A stretch of DNA of 13,693 nt from CAZJJK01 sp964546285 (GTDB taxonomy: Bacteria; Spirochaetota; Spirochaetia; Treponematales; Breznakiellaceae): contig CAZJJK010000096.1 in NCBI GenBank assembly GCA_964546285.1, positions 1-13,693 of the forward strand, in the 5' to 3' direction. The translations under genes and the position numbers were made by a program. The notes beneath the pieces are model-generated. The model ran no database searches, was not told where the DNA came from, and saw only the letters and a program-made list of their open reading frames with translations. Shown piece after piece: positions 7,401 to 13,469 of the stretch. The stretch's first letter is position 1. Every line of letters starts with the position of its first letter.

Positions 7401-7662
7401 CCTGTTCTGTTCCCGCCGCTACCGACTCCCGCGGTTCCGACTCCCGCAGTTCCGACTCCCGCAGTTCCGCCCCAAAGATAGGACGTATACCACGTTCGCG
7501 AGCCGCCTCTATAAAAGCCGGGACAGCGTAGAGGCCATTGATGTCGGTAAGGGCTATCCGCTCATAGCCATAGTTCTTCGCCGTGTCCAGAAGGCGATCC
7601 GGATTGTGAACGCCATAGAGCAGAGAGAAGGCGGATTTTAGGTTAAGTTCGATATAAGCCAT
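4477..7662 (-). CDS. dnaE2: DnaE2-type (ImuC) error-prone DNA polymerase III alpha subunit
   Basis: The protein has 1061 aa, the size of DnaE2/ImuC rather than of the replicative DnaE1 (about 1160). It starts with a PHP domain (1-70 onward). ELNLKSAFSLL carries Asn7 where metal-binding PHP domains have His, so proofreading by PHP is unlikely. The C-family palm follows: GRGSAAASIVSYALGLT (338-354), PDIDIDF with catalytic Asp380 and Asp382, and VKIDLLGNRSL with the third catalytic Asp534. The fingers region includes FCKPHSASYAMVSFQSAYLR (724-743). An OB fold lies at about 978-1055. Two low-complexity insertions are seen: 68-80, made by a tandem repeat, and about 437-467. The ATG lies 19 nt after the imuB stop, with GGA about 10 nt upstream. 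Its position directly behind a catalytically dead Y-family protein supports a translesion mutasome role. The alternative, a second replicative DnaE, is less likely given length and context. Confidence 0.9.
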   Translation of the reverse strand: MAYIELNLKSAFSLLYGVHNPDRLLDTAKNYGYERIALTDINGLYAVPAFIEAARERGIRPIFGAELRESELRESEPRESVAAGTEQGGAPTRTAIQRSGMNRGARVVALAKTRAGFGDLCQLLSESRKDGFTLISALKRLSKDLILITDSELYLDRLSGQAPFLYAAITPSHQGAIAAARRRGLPLATLGDALFLDKSDITVHRVLRAIALNKTVGSLAETETAAIDSFFLPPETIERRLSAWPEALKATKEIANHCVLDHIFDGFVFPAYEDPGGQSAAKILRERCLVGAEKRYGELPDAILERIDYELDIIERKGFSDYFLVVDDIVALASRTCGRGSAAASIVSYALGLTNVDPIAHNLYFERFLNPSRPDPPDIDIDFAWDERDELIKAVMDRFGERCARVANHNLFRYRSALRETAKAYGLGDGEISAKERERRRAAPPRKKGMEPSAELRGAEHKGAETEDPLMAKIRSVAQRLVGLPRGLGMHCGGLVITPRPMYRYCPIERSAEGYPLLAWEKEGVEAAGLVKIDLLGNRSLAVIRDTLANLTEEGVNIDTALWRPIDDTQTITALARGDSMGVFYIESPAMRQLQRKTGVGDFGHIVIHSSIIRPAANRFIAEYVRRLRGEAYQAIHPALDRILSESYGILCYQEDVSKTAVALAGFDEAEADQLRKIIAKKAGSTLLSEYRDRFFSGCLSRGVEQTAIEAVWEMMLSFSGYSFCKPHSASYAMVSFQSAYLRVHHGAAFMAAVLSNRGGYYSAAAYISEARRMGLAISGPDIRYSRYRYHARGKLIVIGLMAIANLSRTAADALIASRDGAGPFRDLIDLRRRVQLSRDDCLALVDSGALDDLASDEAGAAVSRVNQARRLLVDAAVKENGDWLFTDAAPKKEQCSQQNAAPRKQASTDADLRAEYRALGFLRDHHPLYLWRRSFSGVKRVFAAEIFPHPGSSSDSHVGQSINVFANPLVQNKPSSWWLGRQVTLLGWPITQKELITFDGRAMNFVSFEDESALFETVLFPDSYERYRAYLFEQGPLWLKGRVEEDQAARYLTIKSISPL
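7424..7468 (-). repeat. in-frame 15-bp tandem repeat, 3 units, in dnaE2
   Basis: Three 15-bp units start at 7424, 7439 and 7454. The last two are identical and the first differs by one base. On the coding strand they give ELRES-ELRES-EPRES, an acidic insertion next to the end of the first PHP block (FGAE). The frame is preserved whatever the copy number. It has the same unit length and copy number as the repeat in the 277-aa gene. Confidence 0.85.
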
Positions 7663-7681
7663 ACTGTTTGTCCAGAGCGGT

Positions 7682-8872
7682 CTAGGTAGCGACGCAAAAG
7701 CTTCGGGAGGCTAAGGCCGAGGCTCGGGTTAAAGCCCCAAAGCCGAAACGGCCGCGGGCGGCGTCGGCGGCGGCCTGGAAGCGTTCCGCCCTGGCGTCGC
7801 TTTCTATCTCAAAGAGATCCAGCTGTCCCATAGCCCTAGTCAGGCGGCCTAGACTTAGGCTTAGGCCTGACAGGCGTAGGCGTCGTCGTCGGGCGCGGCC
7901 GATCAGCTCGTCAATAAGCGGTAGAAAATCGGCCTCGCGGCGAAGCGGCCGCTTTAGGACCGCCGCCGAATGATCCTCCGCTCCATCCGCGTAACGCAGA
8001 AAAAGCCTGACCGCGCCGGCGGCTAAGCCATCGCGGCGGAGGCTTAACGTTAATTCGGCGGCTAGGTCTCTAGCGGCCCCGCGTAAAAGCTCCTGATCAA
8101 GGATGGGTTCCACAAAGACGCGCTTCCCAGTCAGACTTCGTTCTCCCGGCCGACCAACGGCGACTGGGCTGACGTCGCGGCCGCGCGCGGCGTCACGCAG
8201 AGCGGCCCACTGGGCGCCAAACAGGGCCAGGGCCTCGCTGTCCTCAAGCGAAGCGATATCGCCTATAGCGTTCAAAGCCACCCTGTCCAGCAGACGTTTA
8301 ATACCCGGTCCCACGCCGGGCAGTAGCGCGGAAGTCTGTGGCGCCAGAAAGGCGGCCTCGTCGCCGGGGCGCACTACCGCGAAACCGTCCGGTCGAACGC
8401 TGCGGGTACCAATTTTGGCCACAAGCTTGTTGCCGGCCAGGGTGACGGCGCTATCCAGGTTCAATTGCTTGACAAGCTCATTGCGGAGGCGGGCGGCGCT
8501 GTCCACATAGGGGCCGAACAAGCGCCGGGTGCCGCTCAGGTCCAGATAGAGATGGCCGCCGGTGTCGTTTTCAACCACCGGCGCGTAGCGGCACGCGATT
8601 TTTTCCAATAGGCTATCCGCCTGTTGATAAGCGCTTGGGTTAGGCGGCAATACTAGTAGGTCAGGCAAGCGCCGGCGGGCGTCACTTAGGTTTTCGCCAA
8701 TTTTAACGCCCTCGCGCAGAGCCCTGCGCGAACAATCCATCACCGCTGAGCGGGCGGAGGCCGCCGCCGCGACAACAAAGGGTCGGTCGGCCAGTGAGCG
8801 GTCGCGGGCCAATTCCACCGCGGCCATAAAACCGATAACGTTTATATGGACTATCGCCGCCTCGCCGCTCAT
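7682..8872 (-). CDS. imuB: ImuB-like catalytically inactive Y-family polymerase
   Basis: The protein has 396 aa with the Y-family layout: palm/fingers 1-180, thumb with a helix-hairpin-helix LLPGVGPGIKRLLD (183-196), and little finger about 245-345. The catalytic acids are gone. The HIDMD-type motif is HINVI (Asp replaced by Asn11), and the SIDEAFLD-type motif is TGGHLYLD (Asp and Glu replaced by Gly106 and His107). This loss defines ImuB, the scaffold of the ImuA-ImuB-DnaE2 mutasome. MGQLDLFE contains QLDLF (350-354), a textbook beta-clamp binding pentapeptide. At 396 aa it lacks most of the C-terminal extension typical of ImuB proteins of about 500 aa; that part is known in other bacteria for partner contacts. 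ATG at 8872 lies 2 nt after the DUF72 stop, so translation is probably coupled. A DinB/Pol IV label would be wrong on catalytic residues. Confidence 0.87.
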   Translation of the reverse strand: MSGEAAIVHINVIGFMAAVELARDRSLADRPFVVAAAASARSAVMDCSRRALREGVKIGENLSDARRRLPDLLVLPPNPSAYQQADSLLEKIACRYAPVVENDTGGHLYLDLSGTRRLFGPYVDSAARLRNELVKQLNLDSAVTLAGNKLVAKIGTRSVRPDGFAVVRPGDEAAFLAPQTSALLPGVGPGIKRLLDRVALNAIGDIASLEDSEALALFGAQWAALRDAARGRDVSPVAVGRPGERSLTGKRVFVEPILDQELLRGAARDLAAELTLSLRRDGLAAGAVRLFLRYADGAEDHSAAVLKRPLRREADFLPLIDELIGRARRRRLRLSGLSLSLGRLTRAMGQLDLFEIESDARAERFQAAADAARGRFGFGALTRASALASRSFCVAT

Positions 8873-8874
8873 GT

Positions 8875-9801
8875 TTATTCCCCGCCATTCCCCGCCGCTT
8901 CTTCGCCCGCGCGCGCTTCGCTTTCAAAGGGTTCCGTCGCGAACGGCTCGGCCGCCGTCATCCCTTTAGCGCTTAACCCATCAGCGGCACGGGACCCAAG
9001 CCCCGCGGGCCTATCCAAGTCATCGGCTTGAAACAACAGGGTTTGGAACTGGGCGGCGTTTTTTGGGGCTTGGCCGCGCCGGTGGTTATTAAAGTAAACC
9101 AAAAGGCGGTGAGCCTTGCGTATCATGGCCTTAGCCCGTTCCGCCCAAGCCCTCAGTTCATCGGCTGAGTACAGGTAGTCATAGCGCGCCGCCGAATCCG
9201 ATCCCCACCAGGTTTCGCGGTTTCGGCCGTGGAAACGCAGGTAGGCCAGCGGGGCGGTCACTAAATCCAAATCCGGCGGCAAACCCTTAAGGTCAGGCAG
9301 ATCCAGGGCCGCCAACGCGACTTCCCGCTCGCGCAGGGCGTCAAAAACCCGGTTGTTGCACCAGGCCGCGTTGCGAAATTCGGCTGCCAGCGGCAGGCCG
9401 GACAACTCTTTGAGTAGCGCGTCTAAATAACGCCGGCGCTCAGCGTCGTAGTGGAAGGAAAACGGAAACTGTAGCAATACCGCGCCCAAACGCTCCGCCT
9501 TGGCCAGTGGCTCCAGCGCCGCGCGATACTCGGCCGCCTTAGCCTTCCAGACCGCTGGATCAACGCGGTGAGTTAGACTGTCGTTCGCCTTGACGGAATA
9601 AATCAGCTTTGGCGCTCTTTCCAATATTCGCGACAGAATGGCGGCGTTCGGCATACGGTAGTAGGTAAAATTCAGCTCTACGGTCGGAAAACGATCGGCG
9701 TAATAGCTAAGAAAGTGTTGACGCTCCAAGCCCTCCGGGTAGAAGGGGCCCGCCCATTCGGGATAATCGTATCCGGATGTTCCTATCAGGATTTGGCACA
9801 C
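8875..9801 (-). CDS. DUF72 (YecE-like) TIM-barrel protein, first gene of the mutasome operon
   Basis: The protein has 308 aa. Family blocks in order are GTSGYDYPEWAGPFYP (8-23), VELNFTYYRMP (41-51), KANDSLTH (71-78), LLQFPFSF (109-116), EFRNAAW (141-147), YLRFHGR (187-193) and YFNNHRRGQAPKNA (236-249). The core ends near residue 257. Residues 259-308 form an extra Ala/Glu/Gly-rich tail with a short EPFATEPFE repeat that the family does not need. Function of DUF72 is not established. I recall a structure-based prediction that the Thermotoga member binds DNA like endonuclease IV, which would suit this context. The start is GTG at 9801 with CAGGAG (minus strand) 7 nt upstream. It is separated from imuB by 2 nt and preceded by the palindromic promoter, so it is probably co-expressed with imuB and dnaE2. 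Confidence 0.9.
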   Translation of the reverse strand: MCQILIGTSGYDYPEWAGPFYPEGLERQHFLSYYADRFPTVELNFTYYRMPNAAILSRILERAPKLIYSVKANDSLTHRVDPAVWKAKAAEYRAALEPLAKAERLGAVLLQFPFSFHYDAERRRYLDALLKELSGLPLAAEFRNAAWCNNRVFDALREREVALAALDLPDLKGLPPDLDLVTAPLAYLRFHGRNRETWWGSDSAARYDYLYSADELRAWAERAKAMIRKAHRLLVYFNNHRRGQAPKNAAQFQTLLFQADDLDRPAGLGSRAADGLSAKGMTAAEPFATEPFESEARAGEEAAGNGGE

Positions 9802-9820
9802 GGCGCTGCTCCTGAAATGA

Positions 9821-9846
9821 GTATACTATACGGATGTATAGTATAC
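9821..9846. promoter_or_regulatory. 26-bp perfect palindrome, candidate operator of the DUF72-imuB-dnaE2 operon
   Basis: The left arm GTATACTATAC (9821-9831) and its exact reverse complement (9836-9846) flank a 4-nt centre GGAT. Each arm also starts or ends with the small palindrome GTATAC. It covers the -10 element and the likely start site of the operon and ends 6 nt before the ribosome site. This is where a repressor would block transcription. An 11-bp stem could also form in RNA, but no T-run follows, so a terminator is less likely. No second copy is seen in the window. Confidence 0.7.
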
Positions 9847-9868
9847 AAGCCTTATCGCCGAATTTTAA
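9840..9868 (-). promoter_or_regulatory. sigma70-like promoter for DUF72-imuB-dnaE2
   Basis: On the minus strand, TTAAAA (9868-9863) and TATACT (9845-9840) are separated by 17 nt. The -10 matches consensus at 5 of 6 positions and the -35 at 4 of 6. Predicted transcription starts near 9833, inside the palindrome. Confidence 0.5.
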
Positions 9869-9887
9869 GGGAGCCCGCCGCGCCGGG

Positions 9888-10943
9888 TCAGGCCAATAAG
9901 GCGGCTTGACGCTTGAAATGGTCCTCTAAAACCAGGCAGGTCATCGCTTCAACAACCGGGACGATCCGCGGACAGATACAGACATCGTGACGGCCTTCGG
10001 TACGAATCTCGTGGGTTTTTCCATCCAGGCCGATGGTTTTTTGCGCTTTCACTATGGAAGAAGTCGGCTTAACGGCGACGCGAAAAACGATATCGGCGCC
10101 GGTGGAGATGCCGCCTAAAATGCCGCCGGAGTGGTTGCTAAGAAAGCCGTTTCCATCCATCCAGTCATTGTTTTCGCTACCGCGCCGGTCGCAGGAAGCG
10201 AAACCAGCCCCAAATTCTATACCCTTGACCGCGCCGATGGATAGCGTGGCCTTGGCCAGATCCGCATCCAGCTTATCGAAAACCGGCTCACCCAGGCCGG
10301 CTGGCAGACCTTTGACGACGCATTCAACCACGCCGCCAACGGAATCTCCCTCGGCCTTGGCTTTTTCAAGCTCGACCAGCATAAGGGCGGCTGCCGCGGG
10401 ATCGCAGGCTCGCAGGGGATTGCGCTCAATTGCCGAGGCGTCAAAAGAATGGCAAGCGATGCCGGCGGCGCGGACCGTGTAGGCCAGAATGGCGACTCCG
10501 CGCGCCGCTAATAATTTCCGGGCGACGGCGCCGGCGGCTACCCTGGCGGCGGTTTCACGTCCAGAAGCGCGGCCCGAGCCCCTCCAGTCTCTAACGCCGT
10601 ATTTGGCTAGATACGTGAAATCGGCGTGACCTGGCCGATATAGATTTTTTATGCTTTCATAAGCCGATGGTTTCGCGTCCTCATTAAAAAGAATAAGGAG
10701 CATCGGCGTTCCGGTGGTTTTTCCCTCAAATATGCCGGATAAAATAGACACGGCGTCCGTTTCGGCCCTCGGCGTCGCGGCCGGACCTTGACCGCCTTTG
10801 CGCCTATCCAACTGAGTCTGTATATCCTTTTCGTCCAGTTCGATACCAGGAGTAACGCCGTCTAACACCACGCCGACAGCGCCGCCGTGAGATTCGCCGA
10901 AGGTGGATATTTTAAATTCAGTCCCAAAAACGCTACCGGCCAT
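9888..10943 (-). CDS. aroC: chorismate synthase
   Basis: The protein has 351 aa, full length for the bacterial family. It converts 5-enolpyruvylshikimate-3-phosphate to chorismate with reduced FMN, the last step of the shikimate pathway, in the cytoplasm. Characteristic blocks are FGTEFKISTFGESHG with the catalytic His19, LDRRKGGQGPAATPRAETD (45-63), YRPGHADFTY with His106, the basic and Gly-rich DWRGSGRASGRETAARVAAG (119-138), SIGAVKGIEFGAGF (235-248), NHSGGILGGISTGADI (270-285), RHDVCICPRIVPVVEAM (318-334) and the C-terminal LEDHFKRQ with Asp341. The ATG at 10943 has GAGAGGG a few bases upstream. The stop lies about 42 nt before the palindrome that precedes the DUF72 operon. No strong terminator is seen, so some readthrough into that operon is possible. 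Confidence 0.97.
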   Translation of the reverse strand: MAGSVFGTEFKISTFGESHGGAVGVVLDGVTPGIELDEKDIQTQLDRRKGGQGPAATPRAETDAVSILSGIFEGKTTGTPMLLILFNEDAKPSAYESIKNLYRPGHADFTYLAKYGVRDWRGSGRASGRETAARVAAGAVARKLLAARGVAILAYTVRAAGIACHSFDASAIERNPLRACDPAAAALMLVELEKAKAEGDSVGGVVECVVKGLPAGLGEPVFDKLDADLAKATLSIGAVKGIEFGAGFASCDRRGSENNDWMDGNGFLSNHSGGILGGISTGADIVFRVAVKPTSSIVKAQKTIGLDGKTHEIRTEGRHDVCICPRIVPVVEAMTCLVLEDHFKRQAALLA

Positions 10944-10978
10944 AAGCCCTCTCTAGACGTATCATGTTCAGTTTTCAG

Positions 10979-11007
10979 AGTATAAACAGAGGAGGCGGTC
11001 CTGGTAA
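10979..11007 (-). promoter_or_regulatory. candidate aroC promoter
   Basis: On the minus strand, TTACCA (11007-11002) and TATACT (10984-10979) are 17 nt apart. This would leave a leader of about 30 nt before the aroC ATG at 10943. Match quality is 4/6 and 5/6. Confidence 0.4.
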
Positions 11008-11054
11008 ACCGGCCTAATACAAGCCTTATATGGCCGCGATAAAAACCGCCGGCG

Positions 11055-11552
11055 CTATAGTTTTAAAAGCTCAACGCGGCTCCAGTCTATTTTCCCCTCC
11101 GCGTCAACTATGGTCTGATCGGAATGGACGTACACGACCTTGCCTATAAACATTTCGTGAGAACCGGTACGGATAGAATCCACTACCTCGCATTCGATAT
11201 TAACCGGGCTATCTACCAGGATAGGAGCGGCTACCTTAACGCCATCAGCTACGGCGATCTTTGCCACCGCCAGCTTATCTTCGTCTTTTCCGCTATGAGA
11301 ACCGATATAGTCAAACGCTGCCTTCATAGCTGGGCTCACGAGATTCACCACAAAACAGCCGGTTTCTTTAACGATTTCATAGGAATAACGGCTGGGAACT
11401 ATCCCTACCATAACCATTGGTGGATCGAAGCTACAATTGCAGGCGTAAACGACGACTAAGGCATTGTTCCGCCCATCGGCGCCTCGGCAGGAAACGATAA
11501 GTGGCGGTTTGGGGTTTAAAACGGAACGGAAGGCGGCGGGGGCTTTGATCAC
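11055..11552 (-). CDS. flavin reductase-like FMN-binding split-barrel protein
   Basis: The protein has 165 aa and resembles the flavin reductase / flavoredoxin-like family (FMN-binding split barrel). Visible features are PPLIVSCRGADGRNNALVVVYACNCSFDPP (16-45), with the typical central block leading to MVMVGIVPSRYSYEIVKETGCFVVNLV (46-72), and SHEMFIGKVVYVHSD (131-145), the late family block. These proteins bind FMN and either reduce it with NAD(P)H or act as small flavin electron carriers. The substrate cannot be assigned. The start is GTG at 11552, chosen because AAAGGAG lies 7 nt upstream. It follows the ABC permease by 51 nt on the same strand but has a perfect TATAAT of its own just upstream, so it may be expressed separately. 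Confidence 0.88.
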   Translation of the reverse strand: MIKAPAAFRSVLNPKPPLIVSCRGADGRNNALVVVYACNCSFDPPMVMVGIVPSRYSYEIVKETGCFVVNLVSPAMKAAFDYIGSHSGKDEDKLAVAKIAVADGVKVAAPILVDSPVNIECEVVDSIRTGSHEMFIGKVVYVHSDQTIVDAEGKIDWSRVELLKL

Positions 11553-11559
11553 GATGATA

Positions 11560-11566
11560 CTCCTTT
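11560..11566 (-). promoter_or_regulatory. ribosome binding site fixing a GTG start
   Basis: On the minus strand AAAGGAG ends 7 nt before the GTG at 11552. No ATG is better placed, so GTG is taken as the start of the flavin-reductase-like gene. Confidence 0.7.
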
Positions 11567-11576
11567 TATAAAACGG

Positions 11577-11582
11577 ATTATA
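11577..11582 (-). promoter_or_regulatory. candidate -10 element upstream of the flavin-reductase gene
   Basis: There is a perfect TATAAT on the minus strand, about 25 nt upstream of the GTG start. No convincing -35 lies 16-18 nt further up, so either an activator helps or the match is incidental. Confidence 0.3.
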
Positions 11583-11603
11583 AGTTTTAGTAGCGATACT
11601 GCT

Positions 11604-12338
11604 TCACACAATCCAACGTTTTTTGATGTTATGAAGACTCATATAGAATAAGGCGACGCAGAACAGCGTGAGAATCGCCATGGATAAACCGATCGGTAAG
11701 ACGTGGGAAGCTGTCGTAGCGTAGCGTATTACATCGACGCCATAGCTGACAGGCAACAGGTATGACAGGGGACGGAAAAAGACGGGGAGGGAGGAGATTG
11801 GTATAAAGAGGCCGCAGAGGAAAACCATAGGGAAACGGAAGAAATTGGAATAGGTTTGAGCCTCAAAGACTTCGCTGGCCGATACCGAGATAAAAAGGCC
11901 GAGCAAGGTAGATACCAGGGACATGAAAACCACGCCGTAGGCCAAAATCGACCAGGAATAAACCGAGGCCTTGAAGTAGAGGGTGGAGACGGCGATAGGC
12001 ACCAAACTGTTGACCACACCGAAGAGGACAGCGCCTGAAATTTTAGCCATCACCAATAACTGGGTGGAGAAGGGGGCAATCTGCAGCCTTTCAAAGGAGC
12101 GGGAGCGGCGTTCGAACGTGATGGTTACCGACAGCATGGAAGTGGTTCCGAAGAGAATGGACATGGCCACAATGCCGGGAAACATGTCGTTTATATCAAA
12201 GGCGCTTTTCGCGCGCACCACCATCATGAGCATCCAGGCGAAAGGGAAAATGATGCCCCAACTCAGATTGGGCGGTTTGAGGTAGTAGGTGCGCATGTCT
12301 TTGCCGAGTATTGCCCAATAAGCGATTGCGCTTTTCAT
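11604..12338 (-). CDS. ABC-2 type exporter permease (DrrB-like)
   Basis: The protein has 244 aa with about six hydrophobic segments: 24-40, 53-72, 96-118, 129-152, 167-187 and 218-234. The segment FPMVFLCGLFIPISSLPVFFRPLSYLLPVSYGVDVIRY (168-205) is the characteristic C-terminal block of ABC-2 permeases, ending in a juxtamembrane helix. The cytoplasmic ITFERRSRSFERLQIAP (73-89) is the conserved coupling region. The start ATG overlaps the ATPase stop as ATGA (12335-12338), and AAGGA in the lysine-rich 3' end of the ATPase gene serves as ribosome site. With the ATPase it should form a dimeric exporter in the inner membrane. The cargo is unknown; relatives move drugs, lipids or polysaccharides. 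Confidence 0.92.
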   Translation of the reverse strand: MKSAIAYWAILGKDMRTYYLKPPNLSWGIIFPFAWMLMMVVRAKSAFDINDMFPGIVAMSILFGTTSMLSVTITFERRSRSFERLQIAPFSTQLLVMAKISGAVLFGVVNSLVPIAVSTLYFKASVYSWSILAYGVVFMSLVSTLLGLFISVSASEVFEAQTYSNFFRFPMVFLCGLFIPISSLPVFFRPLSYLLPVSYGVDVIRYATTASHVLPIGLSMAILTLFCVALFYMSLHNIKKRWIV

Positions 12339-13327
12339 TTCTTTTCCTTTTCTTTTTTTAGGGCATCGATACCGATTCCGGCATGAGCCACAAAAGCGTC
12401 TTCCAGCGATGGCCGGATCAATTTGGCCTCATAGACCGGGACGCGCTTTCCGGAAACAAAGGAAACAAGCGGCGCTATGTCTAAACGGCTTTCGCTTGTG
12501 ATTCGCAGAATCCCAGGGGCGCTTAGAAAACATTCGGAGTCCATGAATTCGCCTTTGATGGCTTTTTCCAGCGCTTCGCCGTCCTCGTTGGGATCAAAGG
12601 CGAATTCCACGACCGCCTTTTCTTCCAAGTCCGCGATCAATTTTTCCACGGTACCCAACGCCGTAATACGGCCTTTAGCGATAAACGCGACCCGGTCGCA
12701 GAGCCGTTCCGCTTCCTCAATATAGTGAGTGGTCAAAAAAATCGTCATGCTTTTTTGGTTTAGTTCTCGCAGCAGCGACCGGATTTGGCGGGCGCTTTCT
12801 ATATCAATGCCTGTTGTCGGTTCGTCTAAATAAAGCAGTTTCGGGTCGTGGATAAGAGCCGCCGCTATGGTCAACTTGCGTTTCATGCCCTTGGAATATG
12901 CGCGAAAGACTTTATCGGCGGCGTCTTTCAGGCGAAACGCGTCAAGTAGTTCAGAAGCTCTTTTTTGACGTATGGTTTTGGAAAGCCCGTATAAGGCGCC
13001 GCAAAAACACAAATTGTCGTAGCCGCTGAGGTCTTCGTATAAATTGCTTTCATCACAGACTACTCCGATAAAGCCTTGGGCTTTCTTAATCGATTTGGAC
13101 AGGTTTTCTCCCTGGTAGATTACCTTGCCGCCATCGATTCTCGCCATCCCGATAAGCATATTGATGGTACTGGTCTTTCCCGCTCCATTAGGCCCAAGAA
13201 AACCAAAGATTTCTCCAGCGCGGACATCAAAGGATACGCGGTCCACCGCTAAAAAATCGCCGTAGCGCTTGGTTAGGTCTATAGCTTGTACCATGGACAA
13301 GGGAATGGCGTGGGCTGTCTCTGACAT
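12335..13327 (-). CDS. ABC transporter ATP-binding protein (DrrA-like)
   Basis: The protein has 330 aa from the ATG at 13327. Motifs are Walker A GPNGAGKT (45-52), signature SKGMK (145-149, the variant common in this exporter group in place of SGGMK/SGGQ), Walker B LLYLDE (164-169) and H-loop His201 in LTTHYIEEAERLCDRV. The Q-loop position reads GVVCDESNLYEDL, with Asp where Gln is usual. A C-terminal regulatory domain (about 235-315) ends in a lysine-rich tail that doubles as the permease's ribosome site. The frame remains open to a TTG at 13570, but those 81 extra residues run through a repeat element and do not look like protein. The ATG at 13294 (Met12) is an alternative start. Neither ATG has a Shine-Dalgarno sequence, which fits a leaderless transcript. 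Confidence 0.92.
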   Translation of the reverse strand: MSETAHAIPLSMVQAIDLTKRYGDFLAVDRVSFDVRAGEIFGFLGPNGAGKTSTINMLIGMARIDGGKVIYQGENLSKSIKKAQGFIGVVCDESNLYEDLSGYDNLCFCGALYGLSKTIRQKRASELLDAFRLKDAADKVFRAYSKGMKRKLTIAAALIHDPKLLYLDEPTTGIDIESARQIRSLLRELNQKSMTIFLTTHYIEEAERLCDRVAFIAKGRITALGTVEKLIADLEEKAVVEFAFDPNEDGEALEKAIKGEFMDSECFLSAPGILRITSESRLDIAPLVSFVSGKRVPVYEAKLIRPSLEDAFVAHAGIGIDALKKEKEKK

Positions 13328-13334
13328 AGGAATG

Positions 13335-13363
13335 AGCTTAGGAAGCTCGCCGGTAGTTGTCAA
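13335..13363 (-). promoter_or_regulatory. candidate promoter for the ABC genes, possibly giving a leaderless mRNA
   Basis: On the minus strand a perfect TTGACA (13363-13358) is 17 nt from TAAGCT (13340-13335), which matches the -10 consensus only at T, A and the last T. Transcription would begin within a base or two of the ATG at 13327. That would explain why no ribosome site is seen there. Confidence 0.35.
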
Positions 13364-13447
13364 TAGCGGCATTTGGTAAAGGACTTGTGTATTAGCAAGC
13401 CAACTTAGGGCCTTAGTGATTTTTATCCTCAGGCGTAAACCGATCTT

Positions 13448-13469
13448 ACTGCTGCCAATTTTGTTGCAG
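13448..13469 (-). repeat. dispersed 22-bp repeat, inverted copy (left end of candidate element)
   Basis: It matches the reverse complement of 305-326 and 13657-13678 at 21 of 22 positions; the single mismatch is C for A at 13467. Confidence 0.75.

Noticed and set aside
7424..7468. CRISPR-like direct repeats
   Set aside because: The units are adjacent without spacers, only 15 bp long and in frame inside dnaE2.
7682..8872. Active DNA polymerase IV (dinB)
   Set aside because: All three catalytic carboxylates are replaced, and the gene sits directly before dnaE2, so ImuB is the better call.
9871..9889. GC-rich hairpin at the aroC stop as an intrinsic terminator
   Set aside because: The stem is short with a bulge and is followed on the minus strand by CCTTAAAATTC rather than a T-run.
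11043..11055. GC-rich palindrome CGCCGGCG followed by TTTTT downstream of the flavin-reductase gene as a terminator
   Set aside because: The palindrome has no room for a loop, leaving a stem of about 3 bp.
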